Below, one piece after another: positions 1-10,976 of a stretch of DNA of 64,000 nt. The stretch is from Swingsia samuiensis. GTDB lineage: Bacteria; Pseudomonadota; Alphaproteobacteria; Acetobacterales; Acetobacteraceae. The stretch covers positions 186,001-250,000 of the forward strand of contig NZ_CP038141.1 in the NCBI RefSeq assembly GCF_006542355.1, in the 5' to 3' direction. Position 1 is the stretch's first letter. The number at the start of each line of letters is the position of its first letter. The notes under the pieces were generated by a model that was given only the letters and a program-made list of their open reading frames with translations, made no database searches and was not told the origin of the DNA. The position numbers and the translations under genes are program-made.

Positions 1-1481
<1,481 letters not shown>

Positions 1482-1554
1482 ATTTCAGTCGCAATCATAA
1501 GAGATATCTTTATATAAAAGAAAATTAGTATTTCGGTACAAATTTTCATATAAT

Positions 1555-2913
1555 GTGTTTCTTATGTCAGCTCATTTTTCTTCCCAGCATTTTCTTTCTC
1601 TTTTCTTGCTGGGCCTTCTTGCCACAGCAATACTTATTGGAATTTCAGTCCTTATCTCAATGTCTGAAATCTCTTTTGCTGCAGCACGTGATGTACGTGT
1701 GCGCTCAAAAGCAGATGCCGGAGATCCTCGTGCAATCGCTTTCCTAAAGCTGCGTCGCAATAGTGGCCAAGTTATTACCGTTCTTCAGATATGCTTGAAC
1801 GCTGTTGGAATTTTGGGCGGTGTTATTAGTGAATCCATGTTGAGCGCACCCATGTCTGCGTTCTTTCAGTGGATAGGATTGCCTCTTTCTTTAGCAACCA
1901 ATGTTGGAGGAACAGTCTCCTTTATTTTCATTACGGCTATTTTTGTGCTTTTTGCCGATTTATTGCCTAAACGAATTGCAATGAATGCGCCTGATAAGAT
2001 TGCCCTTAAAGTCGGCTGGTTTCCGGCTCTTGCGCTCAAACTACTTTTTCCTGTTGTATGGATTTTTTCCAAAATTTCTGATGGCCTATTGCATCTCCTA
2101 AAAATCCCTGCGGCATCAACGGTTGAGCCCGTCACCCCTGAAGATCTACGCGCAATTCTAGCTGCGGGCACGGCCTCTGGTGTTCTTTTGGAACAAGAGC
2201 ATCAGATGATTCAAAACGTTTTAGGCTTACAAGATCGTGCCGTAACTTCTGCCATGACCCCACGCGACGAAATTGTTTATCTGGATGTGCAAGAACCTCC
2301 AGAAAGCCAACGTGATAAAGTCCGTGCGAAGCCCTACTCTCGTTATCCTTTATGTGACGGTGATTTGGATCATGTGATTGGGTCCATTCGTGCAGAAGAC
2401 GTTCTGGCTGCCGTTGTGGATGAACCTCCCCCTCAAGAAAGCCAAACAATCATTCCTGCGGCAAGCCAGATTTTCAAAATGCGCAGAGATGTTCTTTCCT
2501 TGCCCGACACATTAAACCTTTGGGAGACACTCGCTCAGTTTGATACACACGCGGCTGGCTTTGCTCTTATTGTAAATGAATATGGCCTCGTTGTTGGCTT
2601 AATTACTTATAAAGACATTATGGGAGCTTTAATGGATGGCCTTGCCAACCCATTTGAAGAGCAAGCCATCGTTAAACGTGATAATAACTCATGGTTGATT
2701 GATGGAGCTGCTCCTATTGGAGATGTTATACGAGAGCTTCATATCCCCATCTTTGATGATGTTCAGAACTTTGACACTGTTGGTGGCTTCGTTATGAATC
2801 GTTTGAGACGCATTGCCCGCAAAGCCGATAGTATTGAAACCTCAGGATTTCGCTTTGAGGTGGTGGATGTCGAAGGTTTCCGGATTAACCAGTTGCTTGT
2901 CACACGCCTATAG
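1555..2913 (+). CDS. CNNM/CBS-domain membrane protein of the CorC/HlyC family
   Basis: Integral membrane protein with an N-terminal DUF21 (CNNM) domain of about four hydrophobic segments (residues 10-180), a CBS pair (about 220-350, containing MTPRDEIVYLDV) and a C-terminal CorC_HlyC domain. The family is linked to Mg2+/Co2+ efflux or homeostasis; the often-used label hemolysin is not supported by anything here. The start is either GTG at 1555 or ATG at 1564; neither has a convincing ribosome binding site. It follows ligA by about 70 bases on the same strand. The ion transported cannot be told from the sequence. Confidence 0.87.
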   Translation: MFLMSAHFSSQHFLSLFLLGLLATAILIGISVLISMSEISFAAARDVRVRSKADAGDPRAIAFLKLRRNSGQVITVLQICLNAVGILGGVISESMLSAPMSAFFQWIGLPLSLATNVGGTVSFIFITAIFVLFADLLPKRIAMNAPDKIALKVGWFPALALKLLFPVVWIFSKISDGLLHLLKIPAASTVEPVTPEDLRAILAAGTASGVLLEQEHQMIQNVLGLQDRAVTSAMTPRDEIVYLDVQEPPESQRDKVRAKPYSRYPLCDGDLDHVIGSIRAEDVLAAVVDEPPPQESQTIIPAASQIFKMRRDVLSLPDTLNLWETLAQFDTHAAGFALIVNEYGLVVGLITYKDIMGALMDGLANPFEEQAIVKRDNNSWLIDGAAPIGDVIRELHIPIFDDVQNFDTVGGFVMNRLRRIARKADSIETSGFRFEVVDVEGFRINQLLVTRL

Positions 2914-2944
2914 CTTTCGAATAATCCATTAAAGGATACTCTCC

Positions 2945-3502
2945 ATGGCTGATTTAAAGCACACGGCCCTTATTATCGTTGATGTTCAAAATGATTTTCT
3001 TCCAGGTGGGGCACTGGCGGTTCCTAGTGGAAACGATATTATCAAACCCATTAATGAGCTCAGTCAAAAAAGCTTCAAACTGATTGCTGCTTCTCAGGAC
3101 TGGCACCCTAAAAACCATTGTTCGTTTTCAGATCAAGGTGGCCCTTGGCCAACGCACTGTGTTGCTCGCTCTAAAGGTGCTGATTTTCCTCAAGATCTCA
3201 ACACAGATCCTATTCAACACTTTATTCACAAAGGCATTCATCAGGAAACAGATAGCTATTCCGCTTTTTTTGATAATAATCACGTCTACACAACTCCGCT
3301 CCATGCGATCTTACAAGAAAACCATATAAAACGTGTGGTCATTACCGGCCTAGCCTTAGACTACTGCGTTGCCGCAACAGCCCGTGATGCATTAGAGGCG
3401 GGATATAAGACCGACATCATTCTAAGCGCTACACGTGGGATTAACCCATCAGAAGAACTTTTAAACGATATGAAAAGCAGAGGTATCAATTTACTTGAAT
3501 GA
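2945..3502 (+). CDS. pncA: Nicotinamidase (isochorismatase-like hydrolase)
   Basis: Hydrolyses nicotinamide to nicotinate and ammonia in NAD+ salvage; cytoplasmic. The catalytic triad can be read: Asp in IIVDVQNDF near residue 13, Lys in IHKGIHQETDSYS and the nucleophilic Cys in LDYCVAATARDA. The metal-binding motif SQDWHPKNH is also present, which favours nicotinamidase over other isochorismatase-fold enzymes. At 185 residues it is slightly shorter than typical PncA (about 200-215). AGGA about 10 bases upstream of the ATG is a usable ribosome binding site. It starts 31 bases after the CNNM/CBS gene, so co-transcription is plausible. Confidence 0.92.
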   Translation: MADLKHTALIIVDVQNDFLPGGALAVPSGNDIIKPINELSQKSFKLIAASQDWHPKNHCSFSDQGGPWPTHCVARSKGADFPQDLNTDPIQHFIHKGIHQETDSYSAFFDNNHVYTTPLHAILQENHIKRVVITGLALDYCVAATARDALEAGYKTDIILSATRGINPSEELLNDMKSRGINLLE

Positions 3503-3526
3503 AACGTTCGCCTTGCAAGGCGCAAG

Positions 3527-3603
3527 TGGTGCGCCCTGCTGGATTCGAACCAGCGGCCCACAGCTTAGAAGGCTGTTGCTCTATCCAACTGAGCTAAGGG
3601 CGC
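3527..3603 (-). tRNA. tRNA-Arg (anticodon TCT)
   Basis: A complete cloverleaf reads on the minus strand: 7-bp acceptor GCGCCCT/AGGGCGC, D arm GCTCAGTTGGATAGAGC, anticodon loop CTTCTAA with anticodon TCT (reads AGA), T arm with TTCGAAT, discriminator A and an encoded CCA end. It lies just downstream of tRNA-Pro on the same strand, so the two are probably transcribed together. Confidence 0.97.
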
Positions 3604-3621
3604 AGATAGAATTCAAGAAGA

Positions 3622-3698
3622 TGGTCGGGGCGCCCGGACTCGAACCGGGGGCCTCTTGTACCCAAAACAAGCGCGCTACCAGGCTGCGCCACGCCCCG
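3622..3698 (-). tRNA. tRNA-Pro (anticodon TGG)
   Basis: Minus-strand cloverleaf with acceptor CGGGGCG/CGCCCCG, D arm GCGCAGCCTGGTAGCGC, anticodon loop TTTGGGT with anticodon TGG, T arm GTTCGAGTC and an encoded CCA end. It lies between the gpt-like gene (upstream, same strand) and tRNA-Arg (18 bases further on). Confidence 0.97.
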
Positions 3699-3766
3699 AA
3701 CTGATGCGGAACTTATGGCCATTCTGTTTTAAACGCAAGAGGCTTTTTGCCATTATTTTACTTTTT

Positions 3767-4273
3767 TTACTCTTTTTCTTTTTTCACCAACGGCGGAACA
3801 AAAAGAGGCGCAGTATCCCAAGGAAAAAGAACCCACGTGTCTTGAGGAACTTCCATAACAAATTGATCGGTATGGGGTTTCCCGTCGGGTTTAGCGTATA
3901 AACATGCAAATACAGCCTTGGGTAACAACTCCCGCACTAATTTTGCCGTTACGCCCGAATCAACCAAATCATCCACAATGAGAAAACCTTCCCCATCCCC
4001 TGCGGCAACAGGCGCTTTCACAACTTGAGGTTCTCGCTGAGATCCCTCCTCTTCTGCATAACTGATAACCGAAATACTTTCGATCAACCGGCACCCCATT
4101 TCTCGACCCAAAATCGCCGCCGGGATCAGCCCCCCACGTGTAATGGCAACAATGCCTTGGAAAGAACCATATTTACGCATCAGCTCAGTTGCTAAATGGC
4201 GGGCATCCCGATGCAACTGATCCCATGTCACTGTGGCATACTGAACCGATTGTGGTGTTTGAGTATTTGTCAT
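3767..4273 (-). CDS. gpt: Xanthine-guanine phosphoribosyltransferase
   Basis: Type I phosphoribosyltransferase that converts guanine, xanthine or hypoxanthine plus PRPP to the nucleotide in purine salvage. The PRPP-binding motif LIVDDLVDSGVTA sits near residues 98-110, preceded by AITRGGLIPAAILGREM, typical of the XGPRT group. Length (168) is close to E. coli Gpt (152), with a charged lysine-rich extension at the C-terminus. ATG start. Single gene, followed on the same strand by tRNA-Pro and tRNA-Arg. Exact base preference is not settled by the sequence. Confidence 0.88.
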   Translation of the reverse strand: MTNTQTPQSVQYATVTWDQLHRDARHLATELMRKYGSFQGIVAITRGGLIPAAILGREMGCRLIESISVISYAEEEGSQREPQVVKAPVAAGDGEGFLIVDDLVDSGVTAKLVRELLPKAVFACLYAKPDGKPHTDQFVMEVPQDTWVLFPWDTAPLFVPPLVKKEKE

Positions 4274-4344
4274 AATTTACCCAGATCCTTTTCTTTCAAA
4301 ACTTTTATAATCCACTTACACATAAAAATGCTTAGAATAAAAAA

Positions 4345-5565
4345 ATGATTGACCCAGCCTTACGCTCCCTTCCCGGTTTACCTGCTTTCATTACAGGCCG
4401 AATTTTTGCTCAACTGTCATCTGCCACAATGACCGTGGCCCTCGGATGGCAGATGTATGCGCTTACACACAGCATCGCATCTCTCGGATATCTTGGTTTA
4501 GCACAATTCCTTCCCATGATCCCTTTGACTTTCTTATCGGGTCATGTGGCTGATCGATTCAACCGCAAAAACATTGTTTTAACCTGTCAGGCTTTAGAGG
4601 CTTTCAGCACGGCTATTTTAGCACTTGCCGCCTTCTATCATCTCCTCACTCCTACTCTCTTTTATGCCTTTGCGACGATTTACGGCGTTCTTCGCAGCTT
4701 TGAACTTCCCAGTCAGCAAGCATTTCTTCCAAACATTGTCCCGCCGGAGCTTTTTCCCAAAGCGCAAGCCTTTGTATCCTCCCTTTTCATGACAGCATCC
4801 ATTGTAGGCCCCAGCCTCGGAGGCATTCTCTACGGAATCGGTCCGGTGTTTTGCTACACTCTTTCTACATGCGGCTTTGCTGTAGCCTTCATGGGAACAT
4901 CCAATTTAAAGTTACGCCGCATTCCTATCCCACGTGAACCAGTCACCTTTGCATCTGTCTTTGCCGGGTTAAGCTTTTTAAACAAACGACGCGATCTTTT
5001 GGGAGCAATCTCGCTTGATATGTTTGCTGTCCTCTTAGGTGGCACAACAGCAATGCTTCCTGTCTATGCAGATGGTATTTTAAAAGTTGGCCCCATTGGA
5101 CTGGGCTTTTTAAGAGCGGCACCTGCTATTGGATCTATGCTCATGTCTTCTTGGCTAGCTCGCCATCCGCTTGGTCAAAAAGCTGGGCTTAAAATGTTCG
5201 CAGCCGTCATTGTCTTTGGAATTACGATCATTATTTTTGGTGCATCTCACACCGTTTGGATTTCCGTAGCCGCTTTAATCGGCCTTGGGGCCGCAGATGT
5301 CATTAGTGTCGTCATCCGCTCATCGCTACTCCAACTCGCTACACCCGATTCAATGAGAGGACGAGTCTCTGCCATAAATTCATTATTTATCGGCTCCAGC
5401 AACCAGCTGGGGGAGTTTGAAAGTGGTATGCTCGGCAGTTGCATTGGTCCAGAAGCAGCAGTCATATCAGGTGGAATCGGTACCATTCTCATCGCGTGCT
5501 TGTGGATGTATTCCTTCCCACGGTTACGAAACCTTGACCGCCTGGAAGATGTCCGGCCAGAATAA
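4345..5565 (+). CDS. MFS transporter, EntS-like (MFS_3) group
   Basis: Inner-membrane transporter of the major facilitator superfamily, 406 residues, with about 12 hydrophobic segments. The loop 2-3 motif reads GHVADRFNRKNI, the usual G-x-x-x-D-R-x-x-R/N-K signature. The pattern RSFELPSQQAFLPNIVP before segment 5 is characteristic of the MFS_3/EntS group of putative exporters. The substrate is unknown and no siderophore genes are nearby. ATG start 71 bases from the divergent gpt-like gene, so the gap must hold both promoters. A bidirectional terminator follows. Confidence 0.85.
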   Translation: MIDPALRSLPGLPAFITGRIFAQLSSATMTVALGWQMYALTHSIASLGYLGLAQFLPMIPLTFLSGHVADRFNRKNIVLTCQALEAFSTAILALAAFYHLLTPTLFYAFATIYGVLRSFELPSQQAFLPNIVPPELFPKAQAFVSSLFMTASIVGPSLGGILYGIGPVFCYTLSTCGFAVAFMGTSNLKLRRIPIPREPVTFASVFAGLSFLNKRRDLLGAISLDMFAVLLGGTTAMLPVYADGILKVGPIGLGFLRAAPAIGSMLMSSWLARHPLGQKAGLKMFAAVIVFGITIIIFGASHTVWISVAALIGLGAADVISVVIRSSLLQLATPDSMRGRVSAINSLFIGSSNQLGEFESGMLGSCIGPEAAVISGGIGTILIACLWMYSFPRLRNLDRLEDVRPE

Positions 5566-5592
5566 TCGTTTGATGAGTGAAATTTAGACACA

Positions 5593-5620
5593 AAAAAAGC
5601 CCTCCAAAAGGGCTTTTAAA
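5593..5620. terminator. Bidirectional intrinsic terminator
   Basis: Inverted repeat AAAAGCCCT (5596-5604) / AGGGCTTTT (5610-5618) with a 5-base loop. It has a T tract on both strands, so it can end the MFS gene (plus) and tRNA-Asn (minus). Confidence 0.85.
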
Positions 5621-5646
5621 TGTTACCGTAGAACTCTCTTAAAGAG

Positions 5647-5722
5647 TGGCTCCCGAAGTAGGACTCGAACCTACGACCCAGCGATTAACAGTCGCTTGCT
5701 CTACCAACTGAGCTATTCGGGA
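5647..5722 (-). tRNA. tRNA-Asn (anticodon GTT)
   Basis: Minus-strand cloverleaf with acceptor TCCCGAA/TTCGGGA, D arm GCTCAGTTGGTAGAGC, anticodon loop CTGTTAA with anticodon GTT, T arm GTTCGAGTC, discriminator G and an encoded CCA end. Confidence 0.97.
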
Positions 5723-5827
5723 CCGGTGAAAACGTATCTACTTAAATTCTCCGAAGAGGTAAAGCCCTTATTTTCACTTTTTTGAATTTTTTATTTTTTT
5801 CTTCTAACTTTCAGAAAATAAATAATT

Positions 5828-6283
5828 TTAAAGCTCTTCTCGTCCCCGGGTCGCAAGTTGATCAACACGTTCATTATTCTGATCGCCGGAGTGACCTTTT
5901 ACCCATAACCACTCTATGTCATGTTTTTTGGAAACATCGAGAATACGTTGCCACAAATCCATATTGGCAACCGGATCTCCTGCTGCATTACGCCACTTTC
6001 GACGCACCCAACCTTCATGCCAACGCGTAATGCCATTGCGTAAATATTCACTATCCGTATGCAAACGGACCATACAAGGACGCGTCAAAGCCTCAAGCGC
6101 TTCCGCCGCTGCGGTAAGTTCCATCCGATTATTGGTGGTTTCGGCTTCACCGCCCCATAGTTCTTTCTCTTTCCCCTTAAAGAACAAAAGAACCCCCCAG
6201 CCACCTGGGCCTGGGTTTGGTTTACAGCCTCCATCTGTCCAAATATCAACAAAAGGACGCGCATCCTTTGTCTCTTCAGACAT
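5828..6283 (-). CDS. rnhA: Ribonuclease HI
   Basis: Degrades the RNA strand of RNA:DNA hybrids (R-loops, Okazaki primers). The four acidic catalytic residues are visible: Asp in [18 protein letters not shown], Glu in [13 protein letters not shown], Asp in [12 protein letters not shown] and the C-terminal Asp in NERVDQLA, with the active-site His in [14 protein letters not shown] at 6283 was chosen over an in-frame TTG six bases upstream, since GAGG precedes the ATG. It overlaps the end of thrB by 8 bases, so the two are translationally linked. 151 residues, normal for the family. Confidence 0.96.
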   Translation of the reverse strand: MSEETKDARPFVDIWTDGGCKPNPGPGGWGVLLFFKGKEKELWGGEAETTNNRMELTAAAEALEALTRPCMVRLHTDSEYLRNGITRWHEGWVRRKWRNAAGDPVANMDLWQRILDVSKKHDIEWLWVKGHSGDQNNERVDQLATRGREEL

Positions 6284-7226
6284 GATCAACCTCAGAAAAA
6301 TATCTTAACCGCGTTAAATAAACTAACGGATCTTTCTTCGTGACCAAGGCTCCTTCTGGCGTGTTCACCCAGTCATATAGCCGCGTTAAGAAAAAGCGTA
6401 TTGCAGCCCCTTGGCACAAAAGAGGTAAAGCTTCTTTTTCAGCACGCTCCAACGGGCGTACCTTCTCATACCCATCAATCATGGCCTTCGCGAATGTCGG
6501 AAGAAACGTTTTATCTTCTTTAAAACACCATGCATTCAAACAAATGGCTATGTCGTAAGCAAAAAAATCCGTACAGGCGAAATAAAAATCAATTATCCCA
6601 GAGACGGTTTTCCCCTGAAAAAAAGCATTATCAGGAAAAAGATCAGCGTGTATTTGACCCCGCGGTAAATCATCTGTCTGAGGCCAGTTTTTTTCAAGCC
6701 GCAATAATGCTTTCGAAATTTCTTGCGTCAAACCAGATGAAAGATCATCTCCCGCTCCATGACAGCTTTCGAATAAAGGCCGCCAGCCTTCAATAGAAAG
6801 TGCATTTTTCCTTTCTATTTTATAATCAGCCCCCAAAACATGGAACTGGGCCAAAGCCTCTCCAATCGCTGCACAGGATGCTTCATCTATTTCTTCAATA
6901 GCTCGACCAGACAGAAAAGTTGTTATCGCGGCGGGGCGGCCTGCAAGTTCCCGCAGGGCCTGCCCTTTCTGATCTTCAACAGGCTGGGGGCAATTTAAGC
7001 CTTTTTGAGAAAGATGCTTCATCAACCCCAAAAACCATGGAAGGTCCTTAGGCTGAACACGACGCTCAAATAGTGTCAAAATATATTTTGAATCACTCGT
7101 CTTCAGAAGAAAATTGCTGTTTTCTATCCCTTCAGCAATTCCTTCAAACGCCTCTAATGTACCAATGTTATATGTGCCAAGAAACGCGCGCAGCGTCTCG
7201 GCCGCCACTTCAGTATAGACGGCCAT
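6276..7226 (-). CDS. thrB: Homoserine kinase (APH-fold type)
   Basis: Phosphorylates homoserine in threonine biosynthesis. It belongs to the aminoglycoside-phosphotransferase fold of homoserine kinases common in Alphaproteobacteria, not the GHMP type of E. coli. Visible features: N-terminal [11 protein letters not shown], the catalytic loop [14 protein letters not shown] near residue 195, and the metal-binding [17 protein letters not shown]. 316 residues, typical. ATG start, 6 bases after the ispH stop and followed by an 8-base overlap with rnhA, giving an ispH-thrB-rnhA operon. Confidence 0.93.
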   Translation of the reverse strand: MAVYTEVAAETLRAFLGTYNIGTLEAFEGIAEGIENSNFLLKTSDSKYILTLFERRVQPKDLPWFLGLMKHLSQKGLNCPQPVEDQKGQALRELAGRPAAITTFLSGRAIEEIDEASCAAIGEALAQFHVLGADYKIERKNALSIEGWRPLFESCHGAGDDLSSGLTQEISKALLRLEKNWPQTDDLPRGQIHADLFPDNAFFQGKTVSGIIDFYFACTDFFAYDIAICLNAWCFKEDKTFLPTFAKAMIDGYEKVRPLERAEKEALPLLCQGAAIRFFLTRLYDWVNTPEGALVTKKDPLVYLTRLRYFSEVDHV

Positions 7227-7232
7227 AAAACT

Positions 7233-8243
7233 TTATTTTTCCTCTCCAGAAAGTGGGCTTGGCAAACGGAAACTTACGCTTTCTTCTTTTACAATCCGTT
7301 CTTCAATCTTGAGATTATATTTTTTGGACAAGGCATTGACCATTTCCTGAACCAAGCTCTCAGGGGCTGAGGCTCCTGCGCTAATGCCAAGTGTCTTGAC
7401 CCCTTCCAGCACAGACCAATCCAGATCGACAAGCTTCGGCACCAAAATGGCTCGCGTTGCGCCTGAGCGTTCTGCCACTTCTCGCAAGCGCTGCGAGTTG
7501 GAAGAATTGGGTGAGCCAATCACGATCACCAGATCGCTTTCATGCGAAATTGCTTTCACTGCCTCTTGGCGATTCGTCGTTGCATAACAAATATCTTCGC
7601 GCTTTGGTCCCTCAATCAAAGGGAAACGCTCACGAAGAATCTCTACGATTTCAGCTGTATCATCTACAGAAAGCGTCGTCTGGGTAATGAATGCAAGGCG
7701 TGTCGGGTCCTCTGGCTGAATCGTCCGCGCTTCTTCTGCATCATTAATTAATGTGACAGCCCCAACAGGCAACTGCCCCATCGTTCCCACAACTTCTGGA
7801 TGCCCTGCATGACCAATCATAAGGATATGACGTTGCTCAGGGCCACCGCCTGCAAAATGACGCTCCGCTTCACGATGAACTTTAGAAACGAGCGGGCATG
7901 TCGCATCAAGATAAAGGAGATTCCGGCGCTCGGCTTCTACAGGGACAGACTTGGGTACACCATGCGCAGAAAAGACGACATGCCCATCTTCTGGTACTTC
8001 GTCCAATTCTTCTACGAAGATGGCCCCTTTAGCTTCCAAACCTTCCACAACGGTTCGGTTATGCACAATCTCATGACGAACATATACTGGAGCGCCATAA
8101 CGGCGGAGAGCTTCTTCCACCACACGAATGGCACGGTCTACCCCGGCGCAAAAGCCACGTGGTCCCGCAAGCAACACACGAAGTGTCTGTTGATGTGTGG
8201 CATCCTGATGATCTTTAGATGCAAAAATTGTCTGATCTGACAT
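7233..8243 (-). CDS. ispH: 4-hydroxy-3-methylbut-2-enyl diphosphate reductase
   Basis: Last step of the MEP isoprenoid pathway: reduces HMBPP to IPP and DMAPP with a 4Fe-4S cluster. The three cluster cysteines are seen in [24 protein letters not shown] and [14 protein letters not shown]; the substrate-binding histidines are in RHEIVHN, SAHGVP and [11 protein letters not shown] at 8243 was chosen over a TTG 12 bases upstream because GGGGAA sits at proper spacing before it. First gene of the ispH-thrB-rnhA operon. A lysine-rich C-terminal tail follows the conserved domain. Confidence 0.96.
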   Translation of the reverse strand: MSDQTIFASKDHQDATHQQTLRVLLAGPRGFCAGVDRAIRVVEEALRRYGAPVYVRHEIVHNRTVVEGLEAKGAIFVEELDEVPEDGHVVFSAHGVPKSVPVEAERRNLLYLDATCPLVSKVHREAERHFAGGGPEQRHILMIGHAGHPEVVGTMGQLPVGAVTLINDAEEARTIQPEDPTRLAFITQTTLSVDDTAEIVEILRERFPLIEGPKREDICYATTNRQEAVKAISHESDLVIVIGSPNSSNSQRLREVAERSGATRAILVPKLVDLDWSVLEGVKTLGISAGASAPESLVQEMVNALSKKYNLKIEERIVKEESVSFRLPSPLSGEEK

Positions 8244-8345
8244 GGTGTTCCCCAAACGGGTAGAATTCGATATATTAGGGTCAGTATCGACCGGATTGCG
8301 ATATGTCGCAATGCCCAGACCGCTTTGTAGGAGTTTCTACAGCAA

Positions 8346-8936
8346 ATGCCAGCCCTTCGGCGCCTTGCCTTATCTTTTTATCTCCCAACCTGTGCTCTTT
8401 TGGCCCTTTCCACTCTGGCAGGGTGCGGCGAATCCGACCCTCAACTTTTTGCACCAGCCTGCCCTGCGACAGACGTCCCGGCAGCAACAGCAGACCAGTT
8501 TGTTTATAACAACCAGAGTCTGGATGTTGGGAGCCTTATTAGCCATGCTCAACTTACCGCAATTGCTGGTGATTGTGAACGTGGCCCACAAAGCTCTGAC
8601 GATCAACAAACGACCCGCACTCGTATAAGTTTAGCGATGAACTTAACGCGTGGCCCTGCTGCTAAAGATAATATAATTACCGTTCCGTATTTCGTAGCGA
8701 TCATGCGAGATGGCAAGATTATTGATAAAAAAATCTTTAAAGATACTTTTGCTCTTCCTGCCAACGTCAGCACACAATCCGTTCGAACCGAACTACGCTT
8801 AATTGACCTGCCTGCATCTCAAAATTTACAAGAAAATCCATATACACTTGAGATTGGCTACCAATTAACGCCCGATGAACTGACCTACAACAGACAGCAT
8901 CTTCCCATCGCAACATTTGAACGCCATTCTCAATAA
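8346..8936 (+). CDS. Putative lipoprotein of unknown function
   Basis: 196 residues with an N-terminal signal (RRLALSFYLPTCALLALSTLAGC) and lipobox LAGC, so the mature protein should start at Cys-27 and be membrane-anchored in the periplasm; the Gly-Glu after the Cys does not dictate inner-membrane retention. The mature part is mostly polar with beta-rich stretches (ITVPYFVAIMRDGKIID) and no family I recognise. It is divergent from ispH and followed by a good terminator, so it is a single-gene unit. Confidence 0.75.
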   Translation: MPALRRLALSFYLPTCALLALSTLAGCGESDPQLFAPACPATDVPAATADQFVYNNQSLDVGSLISHAQLTAIAGDCERGPQSSDDQQTTRTRISLAMNLTRGPAAKDNIITVPYFVAIMRDGKIIDKKIFKDTFALPANVSTQSVRTELRLIDLPASQNLQENPYTLEIGYQLTPDELTYNRQHLPIATFERHSQ

Positions 8937-8962
8937 AGCGTAAGGCCTTCAAAGTTCTTCTC

Positions 8963-9003
8963 AAAGGGGTGGATTATTCATATCCATCCCTTTTCTTTTT
9001 TCT
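8963..9003 (+). terminator. Intrinsic terminator after the lipoprotein gene
   Basis: A 12-bp stem AAAGGGGTGGAT / ATCCATCCCTTT (one G-U pair) with a 7-base loop, followed by TCTTTTTTC, 27 bases past the lipoprotein stop. Confidence 0.85.
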
Positions 9004-9035
9004 CAAAAGCTTGTCGCAACCTGAGCTTTATCATA

Positions 9036-10976
9036 ATGATAAAGAAACAAAATATTAGGATGCCTCTATCAATGAATATCTTGGATCACCGAGAACTCAC
9101 TCTCAGAGGAATTATCTTAGGGGCGTTCATCACCGTTATTTTTACCGCTGCAAATGTTTATCTGGGCCTTAAAATAGGTCTGACATTTGGATCTTCCATT
9201 CCAGCTGCTATTATTTCTATGGCCACTCTAAGAATGCTGGGTGGTGGTACAATTCTAGAAAATAATATGGTGCAGACCCAGGCCTCAGCAGCAGGAACAC
9301 TCTCCTGTGTTTTTGCGGCTCTACCAGGCCTTATCATGGTCGGATATTGGCACGAATTCCCTTACATTACATGCCTTCTACTCACTCTTGCAGGTGGAAT
9401 GACAGGGGTTATTTTTACCATCCCTTTGAGGCGGGCTTTGGTAACCCATTCAAAACTTCCTTATCCAGAAGGCACGGCTTGTGCTGAAATTTTACGTGCC
9501 TCATCCCCTGAAGGAGATTCAGAAAGCTTACGCTCTCTTACGAAAGGAAGTGTTGTCGCAGCCGTTGTGAGTTTTGCTACAACAGGGTTACAAATATTTT
9601 CAGACGGTTTTAGTGCAGCAACAACCCTTGGCTCTTCTGCTTTTCGTATCAGCGGGAGCTTCTCCCTTGCTCTTTTAGGGACTGGATACCTCATTGGCAT
9701 CGGCGGCGGGATAGCCATGTTCCTTGGGGTCTTGATCGCATGGGGCGGAATGGTCCCTCTGCTCGGGCATTTTAATCCCTCGGTCGATCCTATTACTCAA
9801 TCTACCTTATTATGGCGCAATAAGGTCCGGTTTATTGGAGCTGGAACAATCGCTGTTGCGGCTGTTTGGACACTGATTTCACTTGCTTCACCCGTTCTAA
9901 GAGGTTTGAAGGAAGCGTTTTCACAACACGTGCAAAAACTTCAAAACGAAACAGATAAAGATCTCTCCCCAAAAGCTTTAATTCTTCTTAGTACTCTTCT
10001 TGCGCTGATCTTAGCTGGCCTGTTTGCACAATTTTTAATTCCCCATTTCCATAGTCATACCACTATAACCACTCTCGTTTTCCTTGGTCTCATCTGCTGC
10101 TTTGGCCTCGGCTTCCTTGTGGCAAGCGCCTGCGGATATATGGCTGGAATTATAGGTTCGTCTTCTTCCCCCATTTCGGGAATTGGCATTATTGCTATTA
10201 TTGTTATCTCTGTGGCTCTGGCGGGTATTGAGGCTTTAGGCATTATCCCTCTTGATCAGAAACCAACAATAATCGCTTTTGGCCTTTTTGTACTTTCCGC
10301 CATTACAGCATCTGCCGCTGTATCTAATGATAATTTGCAAGACCTCAAAACAGGACAGCTCGTTGGAGCAACTCCTTGGAAACAAGAAGTTGCTCTACTT
10401 ATCGGTTGCATTATTGGTGCCCTTGTTATTCCTTGGGTCTTGCAAGTGCTTTACCAAGCATATGGCTTCGTCGGCGCTATGCCTCATGCAGGTATGCACC
10501 CGGAACATGCTCTTGCCGCGCCTCAGCCAGCTTTAATGGCTGCTATCGCTTCTGGTATTCTTTCTCACAACCTTGATTGGTCCATGCTTGAAATTGGGGC
10601 TTGCTTGGGATGCGTCTTGATTGGGGCTGATTTTCTACTCAATCGAAAAAGTTTAGCTCTCCCCCCTCTCGCCGTTGGAATGGGGATTTATCTTCCACCA
10701 GAAACGTCTATTACCATTGCTTGTGGCGCTGCCGTAAGCTGGTTACTCCGTGCTCACTCCAAGGAGCAAGGAACCATGATTGCTTCAGGTTTTATTGTTG
10801 GAGAAAGCCTTATTGGGGTTGCCATTGCCCTTTTAGCTGGCACAACAGGTAATACTGACACCTTAGCCTTGCCCATCACACCATTCATACGAAACAGTCT
10901 TGGATGGGTTACATTTCTTGGCATTTTAATATGGTTTGGACGACAAATTCGTCGCCCAAAGGTCCAACCTAACTAA
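9036..10976 (+). CDS. OPT-family oligopeptide transporter
   Basis: Large polytopic inner-membrane protein, 646 residues with about 14-16 hydrophobic segments. N-terminal LTLRGIILGAFITVIFTAANVYLGLK matches the OPT superfamily (prokaryotic YSL/OPT branch), as do NNMVQTQASAAGTLSC and KLPYPEGTACAEILRA. Members import oligopeptides or metal chelates by proton coupling; the substrate here is unknown. The ATG at 9036 lacks a clear ribosome binding site; ATG 9072 (MNILDHREL) is preceded by AGGA at 11 bases and may be the true start. The stop directly abuts the stop of the convergent next gene with no spacer. Confidence 0.9.
   Translation: MIKKQNIRMPLSMNILDHRELTLRGIILGAFITVIFTAANVYLGLKIGLTFGSSIPAAIISMATLRMLGGGTILENNMVQTQASAAGTLSCVFAALPGLIMVGYWHEFPYITCLLLTLAGGMTGVIFTIPLRRALVTHSKLPYPEGTACAEILRASSPEGDSESLRSLTKGSVVAAVVSFATTGLQIFSDGFSAATTLGSSAFRISGSFSLALLGTGYLIGIGGGIAMFLGVLIAWGGMVPLLGHFNPSVDPITQSTLLWRNKVRFIGAGTIAVAAVWTLISLASPVLRGLKEAFSQHVQKLQNETDKDLSPKALILLSTLLALILAGLFAQFLIPHFHSHTTITTLVFLGLICCFGLGFLVASACGYMAGIIGSSSSPISGIGIIAIIVISVALAGIEALGIIPLDQKPTIIAFGLFVLSAITASAAVSNDNLQDLKTGQLVGATPWKQEVALLIGCIIGALVIPWVLQVLYQAYGFVGAMPHAGMHPEHALAAPQPALMAAIASGILSHNLDWSMLEIGACLGCVLIGADFLLNRKSLALPPLAVGMGIYLPPETSITIACGAAVSWLLRAHSKEQGTMIASGFIVGESLIGVAIALLAGTTGNTDTLALPITPFIRNSLGWVTFLGILIWFGRQIRRPKVQPN

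Noticed and set aside
3509-3522. 14-base perfect palindrome just after tRNA-Arg as a terminator
   Set aside because: It is short, no T tract follows on the minus strand, and on the plus strand it only marks the end of pncA. It may be chance or a processing signal.
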